From Oscillospiraceae bacterium (lineage in GTDB: Bacteria > Bacillota_A > Clostridia > Oscillospirales > Ruminococcaceae), in the NCBI GenBank assembly GCA_017440445.1, contig JAFSHE010000155.1, positions 1-5,542 on the forward strand: a stretch of 5,542 bases of DNA, in the 5' to 3' direction. The notes beneath the pieces were generated by a model, which had not been told where the DNA came from, did no database searches, and was given only the letters and a program-made list of their open reading frames with translations. The translations under genes and the position numbers were made by a program. Numbering within the stretch: the stretch's first letter is position 1; each line of letters starts with the position of its first letter. This document shows positions 1 through 5,367 of the stretch, piece by piece.

Positions 1-1074
1 CCCCGCACACTGAGAAATGTTCCCGTGCCCTACGAAAAGGCAAAGCTCATGAGGGCTTCGTCCTACTTCCTCGGCACGCTTCTCGGCCGCTTCCACGAGG
101 CGCATGTTTCCATGCCCGGCGGCTGCGACCTGGGCGACCGCCCCATAGACCAGCACCTCAAGTGCTTCTCTGCACTGGGCGCAACCTATAACATCGACGG
201 CGGCATGGTGAACCTCACCGCCGATACACTGGTAGGAAACCAGATATTCTTCGACAAGAACTCCGTAGGCGCTACCATCAACGGCATCATGGCCGCTACA
301 AAGGCTGACGGACTTACCATAATCGAAAATGCAGCGAAGGAGCCTCATGTTGTTGATCTGGCAAACTTCCTCAACTCCATGGGTGCGGATATCATCGGTG
401 CGGGCACTGACGTTATCAAGATCCGTGGCGTAAAGCGTCTGCACGGCACCACTTACAGCGTTATCCCCGACCAGATAGAGGCGGGTACATTCATGACGAT
501 AGCTGCCGCTACAAAGAGCGACCTGCTTATAAAGAACGTTATCCCGAAGCACTTAGAACCTATCACACAGAAGCTCGTGAAGATCGGCGTTACCGTAGAG
601 CAGTTTGACGACGCAGTGCGTGTTATCGGCGGCGCTGATTACAGGGGTACAAGCGTAAAGACACAGCCGCATCCCGGCTTCCCCACAGATATGCAGCCGC
701 AGATGGCTGCTGTACTCACCTGCGCAAAGGGCGCAAGCATGGTGACAGAGAGCATATTTGACAACCGCTTCCGCTATGTGGATGAGCTGCGCAGAATGGG
801 CGCAAACATCTCCGTGGAGGGCAGGGTCGCAGTTATAGAGGGCGTTGACAGCCTTAAGGGCGCTCCCGTAAAGGCTACCGACCTGCGTGCAGGCGCTGCG
901 CTTATCGTTGCGGCACTGAGTGCGGGCGGCACGACTGAGATCTACGACATCTACCATATCGAGCGTGGCTACGAGAACATGGAGGAAAAGCTCCGCAATC
1001 TCGGCGCAGATATCCGCAAGGTGGATGAGCCTGACCCCGCAATGGCTGAAAAGGTACTGAGAAAGGCACAGTAA
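1..1074 (+). CDS. murA: UDP-N-acetylglucosamine 1-carboxyvinyltransferase MurA (5' truncated by window edge)
   Basis: MurA transfers enolpyruvyl from phosphoenolpyruvate to UDP-GlcNAc in the cytoplasm, the committed step of peptidoglycan synthesis. The frame is open from base 1, and the first visible residues ([20 protein letters not shown]) are internal family sequence, so the GTG at 25 is not the start. Numbering from that valine as 1, the MRAS arginine (residue 10) matches E. coli Arg91. The loop [10 protein letters not shown] (31-40) carries the catalytic cysteine (Cys34, codon 124-126, equivalent to Cys115). FPTDMQ holds the Asp305 equivalent (Asp222), spaced almost as in E. coli. DLRAGAAL and [13 protein letters not shown] near the end supply the conserved C-terminal arginines. 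About 357 residues are visible against roughly 420 for the family, so about 70 N-terminal residues are missing. Keeping Cys rather than Asp in the loop predicts a fosfomycin-sensitive type (inference). Clostridia often have two MurA paralogues, and which one this is cannot be told. The TAA overlaps the next ATG by one base, implying translational coupling. Confidence 0.97.
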   Translation, partial: PRTLRNVPVPYEKAKLMRASSYFLGTLLGRFHEAHVSMPGGCDLGDRPIDQHLKCFSALGATYNIDGGMVNLTADTLVGNQIFFDKNSVGATINGIMAATKADGLTIIENAAKEPHVVDLANFLNSMGADIIGAGTDVIKIRGVKRLHGTTYSVIPDQIEAGTFMTIAAATKSDLLIKNVIPKHLEPITQKLVKIGVTVEQFDDAVRVIGGADYRGTSVKTQPHPGFPTDMQPQMAAVLTCAKGASMVTESIFDNRFRYVDELRRMGANISVEGRVAVIEGVDSLKGAPVKATDLRAGAALIVAALSAGGTTEIYDIYHIERGYENMEEKLRNLGADIRKVDEPDPAMAEKVLRKAQ

Positions 1075-1871
1075 TGGCAAGGATATTCCCGATATGCAGC
1101 AGCAGTTCAGCGAACTGTACCTTTATCGGAACAAAAGGACATGGAATACTGATAGACGACGGATGCAGCTTCCGCTCGCTGAAGAATTCCCTAGAGCTTA
1201 TAGAAACCTCGGTCGATCAGATCGAGGCTCTATTTATTACACACGAACATATCGACCATGTAAAGGGTCTGAGCGTGCTTGCGAAGAATACGAAGATACC
1301 GATATTCGCAAGCGAGGGTACGATAAAGGCGCTGCAGAGCGACCCGCACTGCACGCTCCCCGACAACGTGATGCTGTTTGACATCTTCAAAGAGGGCTAT
1401 CAGAGCGCAGAGTTTGAGGTAAGGGCATTCCACACCCCGCACGACACTCCCGAAAGCGTGGGATATGTGATAAACTACAACGATATCAGGATAGGCGTAT
1501 GCACCGATGTCGGCACAGTTACCGAGGAGATGGAAAAAAATCTTATCGGCTGCGACGCAGTGCTGCTGGAGTCCAATTATGATACGGACATGCTCCGCAG
1601 GAATGTGAACTATTCCCCCGCACTCAAGCGCAGGATAGCCTCGGATATGGGGCATCTCTCCAACAGCGCAGCGGCGGAATTTGCTGAAAAGCTCGTAAAA
1701 AGCGGCACAACAAGGCTGATACTCGGGCATCTCAGCCGTGAGAACAATACTCCCAACACTGCATTCTCATGCACCTGCTCGCATCTTCAGAAAAAGGGCA
1801 TGAAAGCAGGCAGCGATTTCACGCTGGATATCGCCCCCATAGTCACCGAGGGGCAGTACATAGCTTTATAA
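1074..1871 (+). CDS. walJ: WalJ/YycJ-type metallo-beta-lactamase-fold hydrolase
   Basis: A 265-residue MBL-fold metallohydrolase of the YycJ/WalJ branch, the usual length for that group. The N-terminal ICSSSSANCTFI segment matches the 'SGSSGN' opening strand of the family. The metal-binding motif THEHIDH lies at 56-62 (His57, His59, Asp61, His62). Further likely ligands or active-site residues are His123 (TPHD), Asp145 (CTDVG), His194 (MGHLS) and His219 (LGHLS), and LLESNYD (164-170) is also typical. In Bacillus the family gene sits in the walRK cell-wall regulon and has been linked to DNA repair or nuclease-like activity, but the substrate is not settled. Here it follows murA with a TAATG one-base overlap. 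A Shine-Dalgarno GAGAAAGG lies inside the murA end (1059-1066), 7 nt before the ATG. Pairing with murA fits a cell-wall context. A stem-loop terminator follows 18 bases after the stop. The family assignment is firm and the biochemical role is inferred. Confidence 0.92.
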   Translation: MARIFPICSSSSANCTFIGTKGHGILIDDGCSFRSLKNSLELIETSVDQIEALFITHEHIDHVKGLSVLAKNTKIPIFASEGTIKALQSDPHCTLPDNVMLFDIFKEGYQSAEFEVRAFHTPHDTPESVGYVINYNDIRIGVCTDVGTVTEEMEKNLIGCDAVLLESNYDTDMLRRNVNYSPALKRRIASDMGHLSNSAAAEFAEKLVKSGTTRLILGHLSRENNTPNTAFSCTCSHLQKKGMKAGSDFTLDIAPIVTEGQYIAL

Positions 1872-1888
1872 CACAACAACGAAACATC

Positions 1889-1917
1889 CCGCCGCACAGA
1901 AAAAGTGCGGCGGTTTT
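1889..1917 (+). terminator. Rho-independent terminator of the murA-walJ unit
   Basis: A perfect 9-bp GC-rich stem, CCGCCGCAC (1889-1897) and GTGCGGCGG (1905-1913), encloses a 7-base A-rich loop and is followed by TTTT then GGT. It starts 17 bases past the walJ stop. The U tract is short, so termination may be incomplete, but the position between two transcription units is as expected. Confidence 0.85.
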
Positions 1918-1949
1918 GGTAAAAGGCTTAGTTTGCACGATTAATTTAT

Positions 1950-1954
1950 GGAGG
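1950..1954 (+). promoter_or_regulatory. Ribosome binding site of the glycoside hydrolase gene
   Basis: GGAGG at 1950-1954 stands 4 nt before the ATG at 1959. It fixes the start, which is also followed directly by a proper signal peptide. Only about 40 bases separate the upstream terminator from this ATG and no good -35/-10 pair is visible there, so the promoter must be weak or unconventional, or the gene may rely on read-through. Confidence 0.75.
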
Positions 1955-1958
1955 TAAT

Positions 1959-3173
1959 ATGAAGAACTTCAAAAGAATTCTCTGCTCGCTGATGGCGGCA
2001 TGCACGCTGCTGACAGGCTGCGCAACAACCAACGACCCCAGCGAAGCTCCCGTTTCCTCGGGGGACGAGGTATCTCAGGGAACGCAGGAGGAAGAAACTC
2101 CCGCTGCGCCTGCGGCTGAAAAGAACATCTACATAGAGGACGGAAAGTTCATGCTGGAGGGCGAGGAGATATGGCTCAACGGAATGAACGCTCCCTGGCA
2201 GAAGTGGGATGACTTCGGCGGCGGCTACGACCCCGAATACTGGGGCAAGACCTTCGCTATGATGAACGAGGACGGCTTCAACTCCTGCCGTATCTGGATA
2301 AACTGCAGCGGAAACAACGGCGTTGAGATAGACGAGGACGGCTTTGTTTCGGGAGCTACCGACAAGCACTGGCAGGACCTTGACTCGCTGTTTCAGCTTG
2401 CGGCGGATAACGGAATATACGTGATGGCAACGCTGATGTCCTTCGACCATTTCAAGGACAGCAACTACAAGCACACACGCTGGCGTGCGATGCTTCAGGA
2501 CACCGAAAAGATAGACAGCTTCGTTGACAACTACGTTATCCCATTCTGTCAGAGATACGACGACAACGACTATGTATGGAGCATCGACCTTATCAACGAG
2601 CCTGACTGGGTATTCGAGAATGAGGAATGCGGCAAGCTTTCCTGGGACTATCTCGGAGATTACTTCGGCAGGGCTGCGGCGGCTATCCATGAGAATTCCG
2701 ACGATATCCTCGTAACAGTGGGCTTCGGTATCATCAAGTACAACAGCGACAAGTACGAAGGCAACTTCGGCTCGGACAAGTTCCTTCAGAGCCGCTACGA
2801 CAACGAAAAGGCTTACCTTGATTTCTGGTCCACACACTACTACGACTGGCAGGTGCAGTGGTTCAATACTCCCTTCGTGACTACCCCCGAGGAGTTCGGA
2901 ATAGACATGTCAAAGCCCGTTGTGGTGGGCGAATGCTCGCATGAGGGCATCAAGGTGCGTGTAGGCACAGAGCGATACATCAAGCCCATTGAGGAGTGCT
3001 ACGAGTGGGCATACAACAACGGCTGGAACGGAGTTCTCGCATGGACAGACCGTGACCTGTTCACAAGCACTGACGGAACAGCGCAGTACGCATGCGTAAA
3101 GCTTGCGGGACAGCGCATAAAGGCTATACTTGACGGAACATACGTTCCCGATACATCAGACGACGCAGCATAA
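1959..3173 (+). CDS. Secreted lipoprotein glycoside hydrolase, GH5-like (clan GH-A), endo-mannanase/cellulase type
   Basis: A 404-residue exported enzyme. The N-terminus has Lys/Arg at 2-6, a hydrophobic core and the lipobox LLTGC with the lipidated cysteine at 21. An acidic, Pro/Ala/Ser-rich linker (about 22-54) then holds the catalytic domain off the membrane. The catalytic domain (about 56-395) has clan GH-A hallmarks: FMLEGEEIWLNGMN at the first strand, RIW (111-113), LINEPDW with the likely acid/base Glu214 after strand 4, STHYYDW (291-297), VVVGE with the likely nucleophile Glu325 at strand 7, and LAWTDRD (360-366) with the strand-8 tryptophan. The two glutamates, 111 residues apart, suit a retaining GH5-type enzyme. 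The 'NG.N' opening and active-site spacing recall beta-mannanases and related GH5 proteins, but substrate and subfamily cannot be fixed by eye. No dockerin or carbohydrate-binding module is seen, so it probably works on the cell surface on oligosaccharides or accessible glucan/mannan. It leads an apparent operon with the next two genes. Confidence 0.88.
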   Translation: MKNFKRILCSLMAACTLLTGCATTNDPSEAPVSSGDEVSQGTQEEETPAAPAAEKNIYIEDGKFMLEGEEIWLNGMNAPWQKWDDFGGGYDPEYWGKTFAMMNEDGFNSCRIWINCSGNNGVEIDEDGFVSGATDKHWQDLDSLFQLAADNGIYVMATLMSFDHFKDSNYKHTRWRAMLQDTEKIDSFVDNYVIPFCQRYDDNDYVWSIDLINEPDWVFENEECGKLSWDYLGDYFGRAAAAIHENSDDILVTVGFGIIKYNSDKYEGNFGSDKFLQSRYDNEKAYLDFWSTHYYDWQVQWFNTPFVTTPEEFGIDMSKPVVVGECSHEGIKVRVGTERYIKPIEECYEWAYNNGWNGVLAWTDRDLFTSTDGTAQYACVKLAGQRIKAILDGTYVPDTSDDAA

Positions 3174-3187
3174 CAGGAGGAAACGAC

Positions 3188-3475
3188 ATGGTAAAGCACA
3201 TAGTAATGTGGAGATTTAAAGAGGGAGAGCAGGAGAACATGCTGGTATTCCGTGACAGACTTCTGGCACTTAAGGGACAGATACCCGAGATAAGAGCCAT
3301 GGAGGTAGGTATAAACATCAACCCCTCCGACAGAAGCTACGACGCAGTTCTGGTATCCGAATTCGACAGCATGGAGGACTTAAAGGCATACAGCGTAAAT
3401 CCTCTGCATGTAGCGGTTTCCGAGTTCTGCAAGAGCATACGCACAGAGTCTGCAAGCTGTGATTATGAGTTCTGA
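3188..3475 (+). CDS. Dabb (stress-responsive A/B barrel) domain protein
   Basis: A 95-residue protein made of a single Dabb domain (dimeric alpha/beta barrel, PF07876 family). Recognisable parts are the first strand with the conserved histidine, VKHIVMWRFK (2-11), a central MEVGININ strand (38-45), YDAVLVSEFDSMEDLKAY (51-68) and the NPLHVAVSEF helix start (71-80), which stands for the usual HPxH segment. Its length is normal for stand-alone members. Such proteins form small dimers. Some plant and fungal relatives are polyketide or olivetolic-acid cyclases, but most bacterial ones have no known function, and none is claimed here. A strong AGGAGG (3175-3180) lies 7 nt before the ATG, and the gene begins 14 bases after the hydrolase stop, so co-transcription is likely. 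The final codons overlap the start of the DNA glycosylase gene. Confidence 0.9.
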   Translation: MVKHIVMWRFKEGEQENMLVFRDRLLALKGQIPEIRAMEVGININPSDRSYDAVLVSEFDSMEDLKAYSVNPLHVAVSEFCKSIRTESASCDYEF

Positions 3476-3959
3476 AAAACGGATATCACACGAGTTCCCG
3501 CCGCTGTTTGACGGGAATTCAAAGGTGCTGATACTGGGTACTATCCCCTCTCCCAAGTCAAGGGAGAGGGGCTTCTACTACATGCACCCGCAGAACAGGT
3601 TCTGGAGGATGCTGTGCGCCGTCCTCGGTGAGGAAGTCCCGTCCGATATCGGGGGCAGAAAGCGGCTGTGCCTTTCCCACGGGATAGCCCTGTGGGATGT
3701 GCTTGAAAGCTGCGAGATAAACGGAGCTTCGGACAGCTCCATAAAGAACGCTCTCCCGAACGACCTTTCACGTATCTTTACAGCGGCGGATATCCGTGCG
3801 GTGTTCACTACGGGGAAAAAGGCGCATGAGCTGTATCAGAGGTACTTCGCAGAGGACCCTCACACCGAGATATGTCTGCCCTCCACAAGCCCCGCAAACC
3901 GCACCATATCCGAAACGGAAATGCTAAAACAGTACAGGAAGATAGCGGAATATCTCTGA
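3465..3959 (+). CDS. Uracil-DNA glycosylase superfamily, DNA-deoxyinosine (hypoxanthine) glycosylase type
   Basis: A 164-residue base-excision repair enzyme of the UDG superfamily, resembling the hypoxanthine-DNA glycosylase group (family 6) described from Methanosarcina. Such enzymes remove deaminated bases, mainly hypoxanthine, from DNA. Numbering from the ATG at 3465: VLILGTIPSPKSRERGFYY (21-39) is motif 1, followed by HPQNRFW, whose Asn44 corresponds to the catalytic asparagine reported for the archaeal enzyme. HGIALWDVLESCE (73-85) is the second conserved block, and LPSTSPAN (138-145) is the C-terminal active-site loop. The length is normal. The start is uncertain: a GTG at 3459 is in frame two codons earlier, and neither has a clear Shine-Dalgarno sequence. 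The gene overlaps the upstream Dabb gene by 11 bases from the ATG (17 from the GTG), so translation is probably coupled. Why a repair gene sits behind a glycoside hydrolase is not evident. Base specificity is inferred from motif resemblance. Confidence 0.88.
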   Translation: MSSEKRISHEFPPLFDGNSKVLILGTIPSPKSRERGFYYMHPQNRFWRMLCAVLGEEVPSDIGGRKRLCLSHGIALWDVLESCEINGASDSSIKNALPNDLSRIFTAADIRAVFTTGKKAHELYQRYFAEDPHTEICLPSTSPANRTISETEMLKQYRKIAEYL

Positions 3960-3975
3960 ACCGAACATAATGTAG

Positions 3976-3994
3976 GGGCGACCTTTGGTCGCCC
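3976..3994. repeat. Perfect palindromic element, REP-like, possibly also a terminator
   Basis: GGGCGACC (3976-3983), loop TTT, GGTCGCCC (3987-3994): an uninterrupted 8-bp GC-rich stem 16 bases after the glycosylase stop. It is preceded by TGTAG and followed by GTAATTTTAA. From memory, similar TAGGGGCGA...TCGCCC palindromes recur between genes in Ruminococcus-like genomes, so this may be one copy of a dispersed family. Only one copy occurs in this window, so the repeat status is inferred. The downstream run of T after GTAA is a poor U tract. The hairpin may protect the 3' end of the upstream mRNA. Confidence 0.6.
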
Positions 3995-4036
3995 GTAATT
4001 TTAATATCATAGACATTACAGGGACACATAAAACAA

Positions 4037-4067
4037 AAAAGACAGCGTTCTAAGAATGCTGTCTTTT
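4037..4067. terminator. Bidirectional Rho-independent terminator between convergent genes
   Basis: A 14-bp stem (4037-4050 with 4054-4067, one G-T wobble at 4047/4057) has a 3-base loop, TAA on the + strand. On the - strand it is followed by six T's (complement of 4035-4040), a textbook terminator for the SLOG gene. On the + strand it is followed by TTTTATTT, serving the hydrolase-Dabb-glycosylase unit. The 5' arm for the - strand lies inside the SLOG coding sequence and its stop codon falls at the loop. Confidence 0.9.
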
Positions 4068-4496
4068 ATTTATATCAATGATATTCAGACCTTGATTTTG
4101 AGCATACCTGTATGTCCTCGCTGCGCCGCCGAAGCTGCGGGTCACAAAGCACACCGCATGGGCTGCGCACTCCACCATATATCGGTTGCGGTGGGATATA
4201 CGGAAACGATACGGTACGCCCTCAAGGCATTCGGGGAATTCGCTGCCGTCAAACAGCTCGGGTGCGAATACCTTATGGTCAAGATATGGTATCACGATTA
4301 TGCTGCGTATGTGCGGGTATCTCGGCTTAAGCTCGTATATCCTGCGTGCGCACAGGCGGTCAAAGCCGCCGTAGCCGCCCGACAGAAAGGTGGTGACTCC
4401 GCTTTCTGCAAGCTTTGCAAGCTCCGCACGGAGATGTTCGTCATCAATGCCGCTGCAATCATCGTGTCCGATTATAGTTGCTGTTTTTTCTTTCAT
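4050..4496 (-). CDS. SLOG family protein (DUF1273/YpsA-like Rossmann fold)
   Basis: A 148-residue cytoplasmic protein of the SLOG superfamily, the Rossmann-like fold shared by YpsA, DprA and LOG proteins that binds nucleotides or nucleotide-derived ligands. Visible elements are a first strand TATIIGHDDCSG (5-16), a helix, then VTTFLSGGYGGFD (34-46) with the diagnostic GG..GFD ligand loop, RSIIVIPYLDHK (64-75), RNRYMVECAAHAVCFVT (103-119) and SFGGAARTYRYAQNQG (121-136), followed by the last strand LNIIDIN. Length and order suit a complete single-domain protein. YpsA has been linked to division and stress phenotypes in Firmicutes, but the ligand of this subgroup is unknown, so no reaction is assigned. 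The ATG at 4496 has AAAGGTG 6 nt upstream. It is transcribed from two staggered promoter candidates in the divergent region shared with the XRE genes. Its GC-rich codons resemble the genes to its left rather than the AT-rich XRE genes. The TAG stop lies in the loop of the terminator hairpin. Confidence 0.85.
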   Translation of the reverse strand: MKEKTATIIGHDDCSGIDDEHLRAELAKLAESGVTTFLSGGYGGFDRLCARRIYELKPRYPHIRSIIVIPYLDHKVFAPELFDGSEFPECLEGVPYRFRISHRNRYMVECAAHAVCFVTRSFGGAARTYRYAQNQGLNIIDINKRQHS

Positions 4497-4517
4497 TTAT
4501 ATCACCTTTTATTGTTT

Positions 4518-4546
4518 ATTATACAATTTACATTGTATTATAACAA
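4518..4546 (-). promoter_or_regulatory. Second, staggered promoter P2 of the SLOG gene
   Basis: On the - strand, TTGTTA (4546-4541), a 17-bp spacer and a perfect -10 TATAAT (4523-4518), shifted 14 bp towards the gene relative to P1. Initiation near 4511 would leave only about 15 nt of leader, just enough for the ribosome site. It overlaps P1, so polymerase can use only one at a time. Confidence 0.55.
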
Positions 4547-4557
4547 ATTCATTTTGT
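4521..4557. promoter_or_regulatory. Two operator-like dyads over the divergent SLOG/XRE promoters
   Basis: Dyad 1 is ATACAAT (4521-4527), TTAC, ATTGTAT (4532-4538). Dyad 2 is ACAAA (4543-4547), TTCAT, TTTGT (4553-4557). On the - strand both read as ACAA-N6 or N7-TTGT. Their centres (4529.5 and 4550) are about 20.5 bp apart, close to two helical turns. Dyad 1 covers the P1 -10 box and adjoins the P2 -10; dyad 2 covers the P1 spacer and most of the P2 -35. The adjacent XRE proteins are natural candidates to bind here (inference). AT-rich promoter composition could produce such dyads by chance. Confidence 0.45.
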
Positions 4558-4560
4558 CAA
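4532..4560 (-). promoter_or_regulatory. Promoter P1 of the SLOG gene
   Basis: Reading the - strand, a perfect -35 TTGACA (4560-4555) is separated by exactly 17 bp from a -10 TACAAT (4537-4532). Initiation near 4525 would give a leader of about 28 nt containing the AAAGGTG ribosome site. This is the best-formed sigma-A-type promoter in the window. Confidence 0.75.
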
Positions 4561-4566
4561 TATATT
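4538..4566 (+). promoter_or_regulatory. Weak candidate promoter of the XRE gene pair
   Basis: TTATAA (4538-4543), a 17-bp spacer, then TATATT (4561-4566). The -10 fits fairly well (5 of 6) but the -35 is poor. TAAAAT at 4571-4576 is another -10 option without a good -35. Some promoter is expected here because the XRE pair diverges from the SLOG gene, but this placement is tentative. Confidence 0.3.
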
Positions 4567-4599
4567 TTGATAAAATAATGATTGAAAGAGGGTGGGAAA

Positions 4600-4833
4600 T
4601 TGAAAGAGCAATACTACGACTTATACAGAGTTATAGGACTGAAAATCAGCTATTACCGCAAGCTGAAAGGCTTAACGCAGGAACAGCTTGCCGAGAAGAT
4701 AAACAAGAACACTGCTTTTATCGGTGCAGTCGAGGCACCTAATGTAAACCGAACGCTGTCGTTAGACACTTTGTTTGATATAGCTGCCGTTCTTGAAGTA
4801 CCACCGTATAAATTCCTAAAGAAAGATGATTGA
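4600..4833 (+). CDS. Small XRE/Cro-CI-type helix-turn-helix regulator, first of pair
   Basis: A 77-residue single-domain DNA-binding protein, numbered from the TTG at 4600. The HTH_3 fold spans about 10-73: helix 1 VIGLKISYYRKLKG (11-24), the HTH opening LTQEQLAEKI (25-34), recognition-helix region NTAFIGAVEA (37-46), then LSLDTLFDIAAVLEVPPYKFL (53-73). The usual IE.G after the recognition helix is replaced by VEAPN, a pattern I recall in many Clostridia regulators of this size. No ligand or dimerisation domain follows, so it is probably a simple repressor or element regulator. The TTG at 4600 is chosen because GAGGGTG (4588-4594) lies just before it; an in-frame TTG at 4582 lacks a ribosome site. 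The next regulator begins 14 bases after the stop, suggesting a two-gene operon. Codons are AT-richer than in the genes to the left, consistent with separate ancestry. Its targets are unknown; the shared intergenic dyads are the obvious candidates. Confidence 0.85.
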   Translation: MKEQYYDLYRVIGLKISYYRKLKGLTQEQLAEKINKNTAFIGAVEAPNVNRTLSLDTLFDIAAVLEVPPYKFLKKDD

Positions 4834-4847
4834 TAAAGGATACAGAT

Positions 4848-5090
4848 ATGTCACGCATTATTGACGGCGAGCAGAAAAATATGGTCGGCGCACAGGTACG
4901 CAAATTCAGACTGGAGCAGAAACTAAGTCAACAGCAGCTTTCAGACAAGCTGGAAACCATCGCCGTATATGTGTGCCGAGGCTCTATATCACGAATTGAG
5001 GATATGACAAGAACTGTTTCTGATATCGAATTATACGGTCTATCAAAGATACTCAATAAGCCTATCGAAAGCTTTTTTGAAAGAGGGTAA
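4848..5090 (+). CDS. Small XRE-type helix-turn-helix regulator, second of pair
   Basis: An 80-residue single-domain HTH protein. After a short polar leader, the fold runs MVGAQVRKFRLEQK (12-25, helix 1), LSQQQLSDKL (26-35, helix 2), then ETIAVYVCRGSISRIED (36-52). This last part is longer than the usual turn and recognition helix, with SRIE the conserved end. TVSDIELYGLSKILNKPIESFF (56-77) completes it. The extra residues around AVYVC match a Clostridia subgroup I recall, in which a spacer precedes the recognition helix. The ATG at 4848 is preferred because AAAGGA (4835-4840) sits 7 nt upstream. An in-frame TTG at 4830 overlapping the previous stop, and ATG 4881, are weaker options. It is co-transcribed with the preceding XRE gene. 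Its stop lies 14 bases from the convergent ribbon-helix-helix stop with no hairpin between, so opposing transcripts could overlap. The target is unknown. Confidence 0.85.
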   Translation: MSRIIDGEQKNMVGAQVRKFRLEQKLSQQQLSDKLETIAVYVCRGSISRIEDMTRTVSDIELYGLSKILNKPIESFFERG

Positions 5091-5104
5091 CAGATGGTTT
5101 ATTA

Positions 5105-5323
5105 TTATGTGTTTGTTATTGCATCTGATAAGACCTTTATTTCGCAGTGGTCAATACAATAAGCAAGCATTATATTTATCAGTTCGTTTCTTGAACGATT
5201 AGCTTCATTTGATAATTCGTCAAGGCGTTTTACAGTTTCATCTTTAATTCGGATTGAGAACACCTTATATCCGTCATCACCTTTTAAGGACGAGCGCTTA
5301 ATAATTGTGAGTTTTTCGGACAT
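5105..5323 (-). CDS. Ribbon-helix-helix (CopG/Arc-type) DNA-binding protein
   Basis: A 72-residue RHH regulator. After a basic N-terminal arm (about 1-19), the DNA-contacting strand is KVFSIRI (20-26), helix A is DETVKRLDELSNEA (28-41), and NRSRNELINIMLAYCI (42-57) forms the turn and helix B with the typical SRNELI signature. RHH proteins dimerise through the strand and read short tandem operators. Many serve plasmids, integrative elements and toxin-antitoxin modules. The ATG at 5323 is chosen because AGAGGTG lies about 7 nt upstream; a GTG at 5338 would begin just before that ribosome site and has none of its own. An extended -10 promoter sits directly upstream and three 9-base repeats lie beyond it, suggesting autoregulation (inference). 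No toxin-like partner is adjacent. I recall similar KGDDGYKVFSIRI proteins near mobilisation genes of Tn1549-like elements, which would fit the AT-rich surroundings but is unproven here. Confidence 0.83.
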   Translation of the reverse strand: MSEKLTIIKRSSLKGDDGYKVFSIRIKDETVKRLDELSNEANRSRNELINIMLAYCIDHCEIKVLSDAITNT

Positions 5324-5342
5324 AACATCACCTCTCACATAA

Positions 5343-5351
5343 ATTATATCA
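5343..5351 (-). promoter_or_regulatory. Extended -10 promoter of the ribbon-helix-helix gene
   Basis: On the - strand TGATATAAT (5351-5343) is a perfect extended -10 (TGn plus TATAAT). The hexamer 17 bp upstream is TATATT, a poor -35, which extended -10 promoters tolerate. Initiation near 5336 leaves about 13 nt of leader, nearly all ribosome binding site, and argues against the upstream GTG start. Confidence 0.6.
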
Positions 5352-5367
5352 TCATTGAAGCTTCTAA

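Noticed and set aside
553..1080. A 175-codon - strand open frame inside murA
   Set aside because: It is antisense to conserved MurA motifs, Cys/His-rich by composition and has no recognisable fold or ribosome site.
1941..2837. A 298-codon - strand open frame across the glycoside hydrolase gene
   Set aside because: It mirrors the codon pattern of the GC-rich hydrolase on the other strand, gives a Val/Ala-rich sequence with no domain, and the + strand gene has a signal peptide and catalytic motifs.
3960..4049. A small RNA gene or CRISPR-like repeat between the glycosylase and SLOG genes
   Set aside because: It contains only one palindrome and the shared terminator; there are no promoter elements and no regularly spaced repeats.
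4056..4742. A 228-codon + strand open frame opposite the SLOG gene and running into the XRE region
   Set aside because: It has no ribosome site, its protein is Cys/Ala-rich without domain features, and it is antisense to a well-recognised SLOG protein and out of frame with a clear XRE protein.
5094..5162. A 22-codon + strand reading frame after the second XRE gene, with AGAGGG 6 nt before its ATG
   Set aside because: It is almost wholly antisense to the RHH coding end, and the AGAGGG is part of the XRE C-terminal codons. The peptide (MVYYYVFVIASDK...) has a short hydrophobic start but nothing else to support it.
4600..5338. XRE/XRE/RHH cluster as a toxin-antitoxin module
   Set aside because: All three proteins are DNA-binding folds and no toxin-like partner (RelE, MazF, HipA, HEPN or similar) is encoded beside them in the window.
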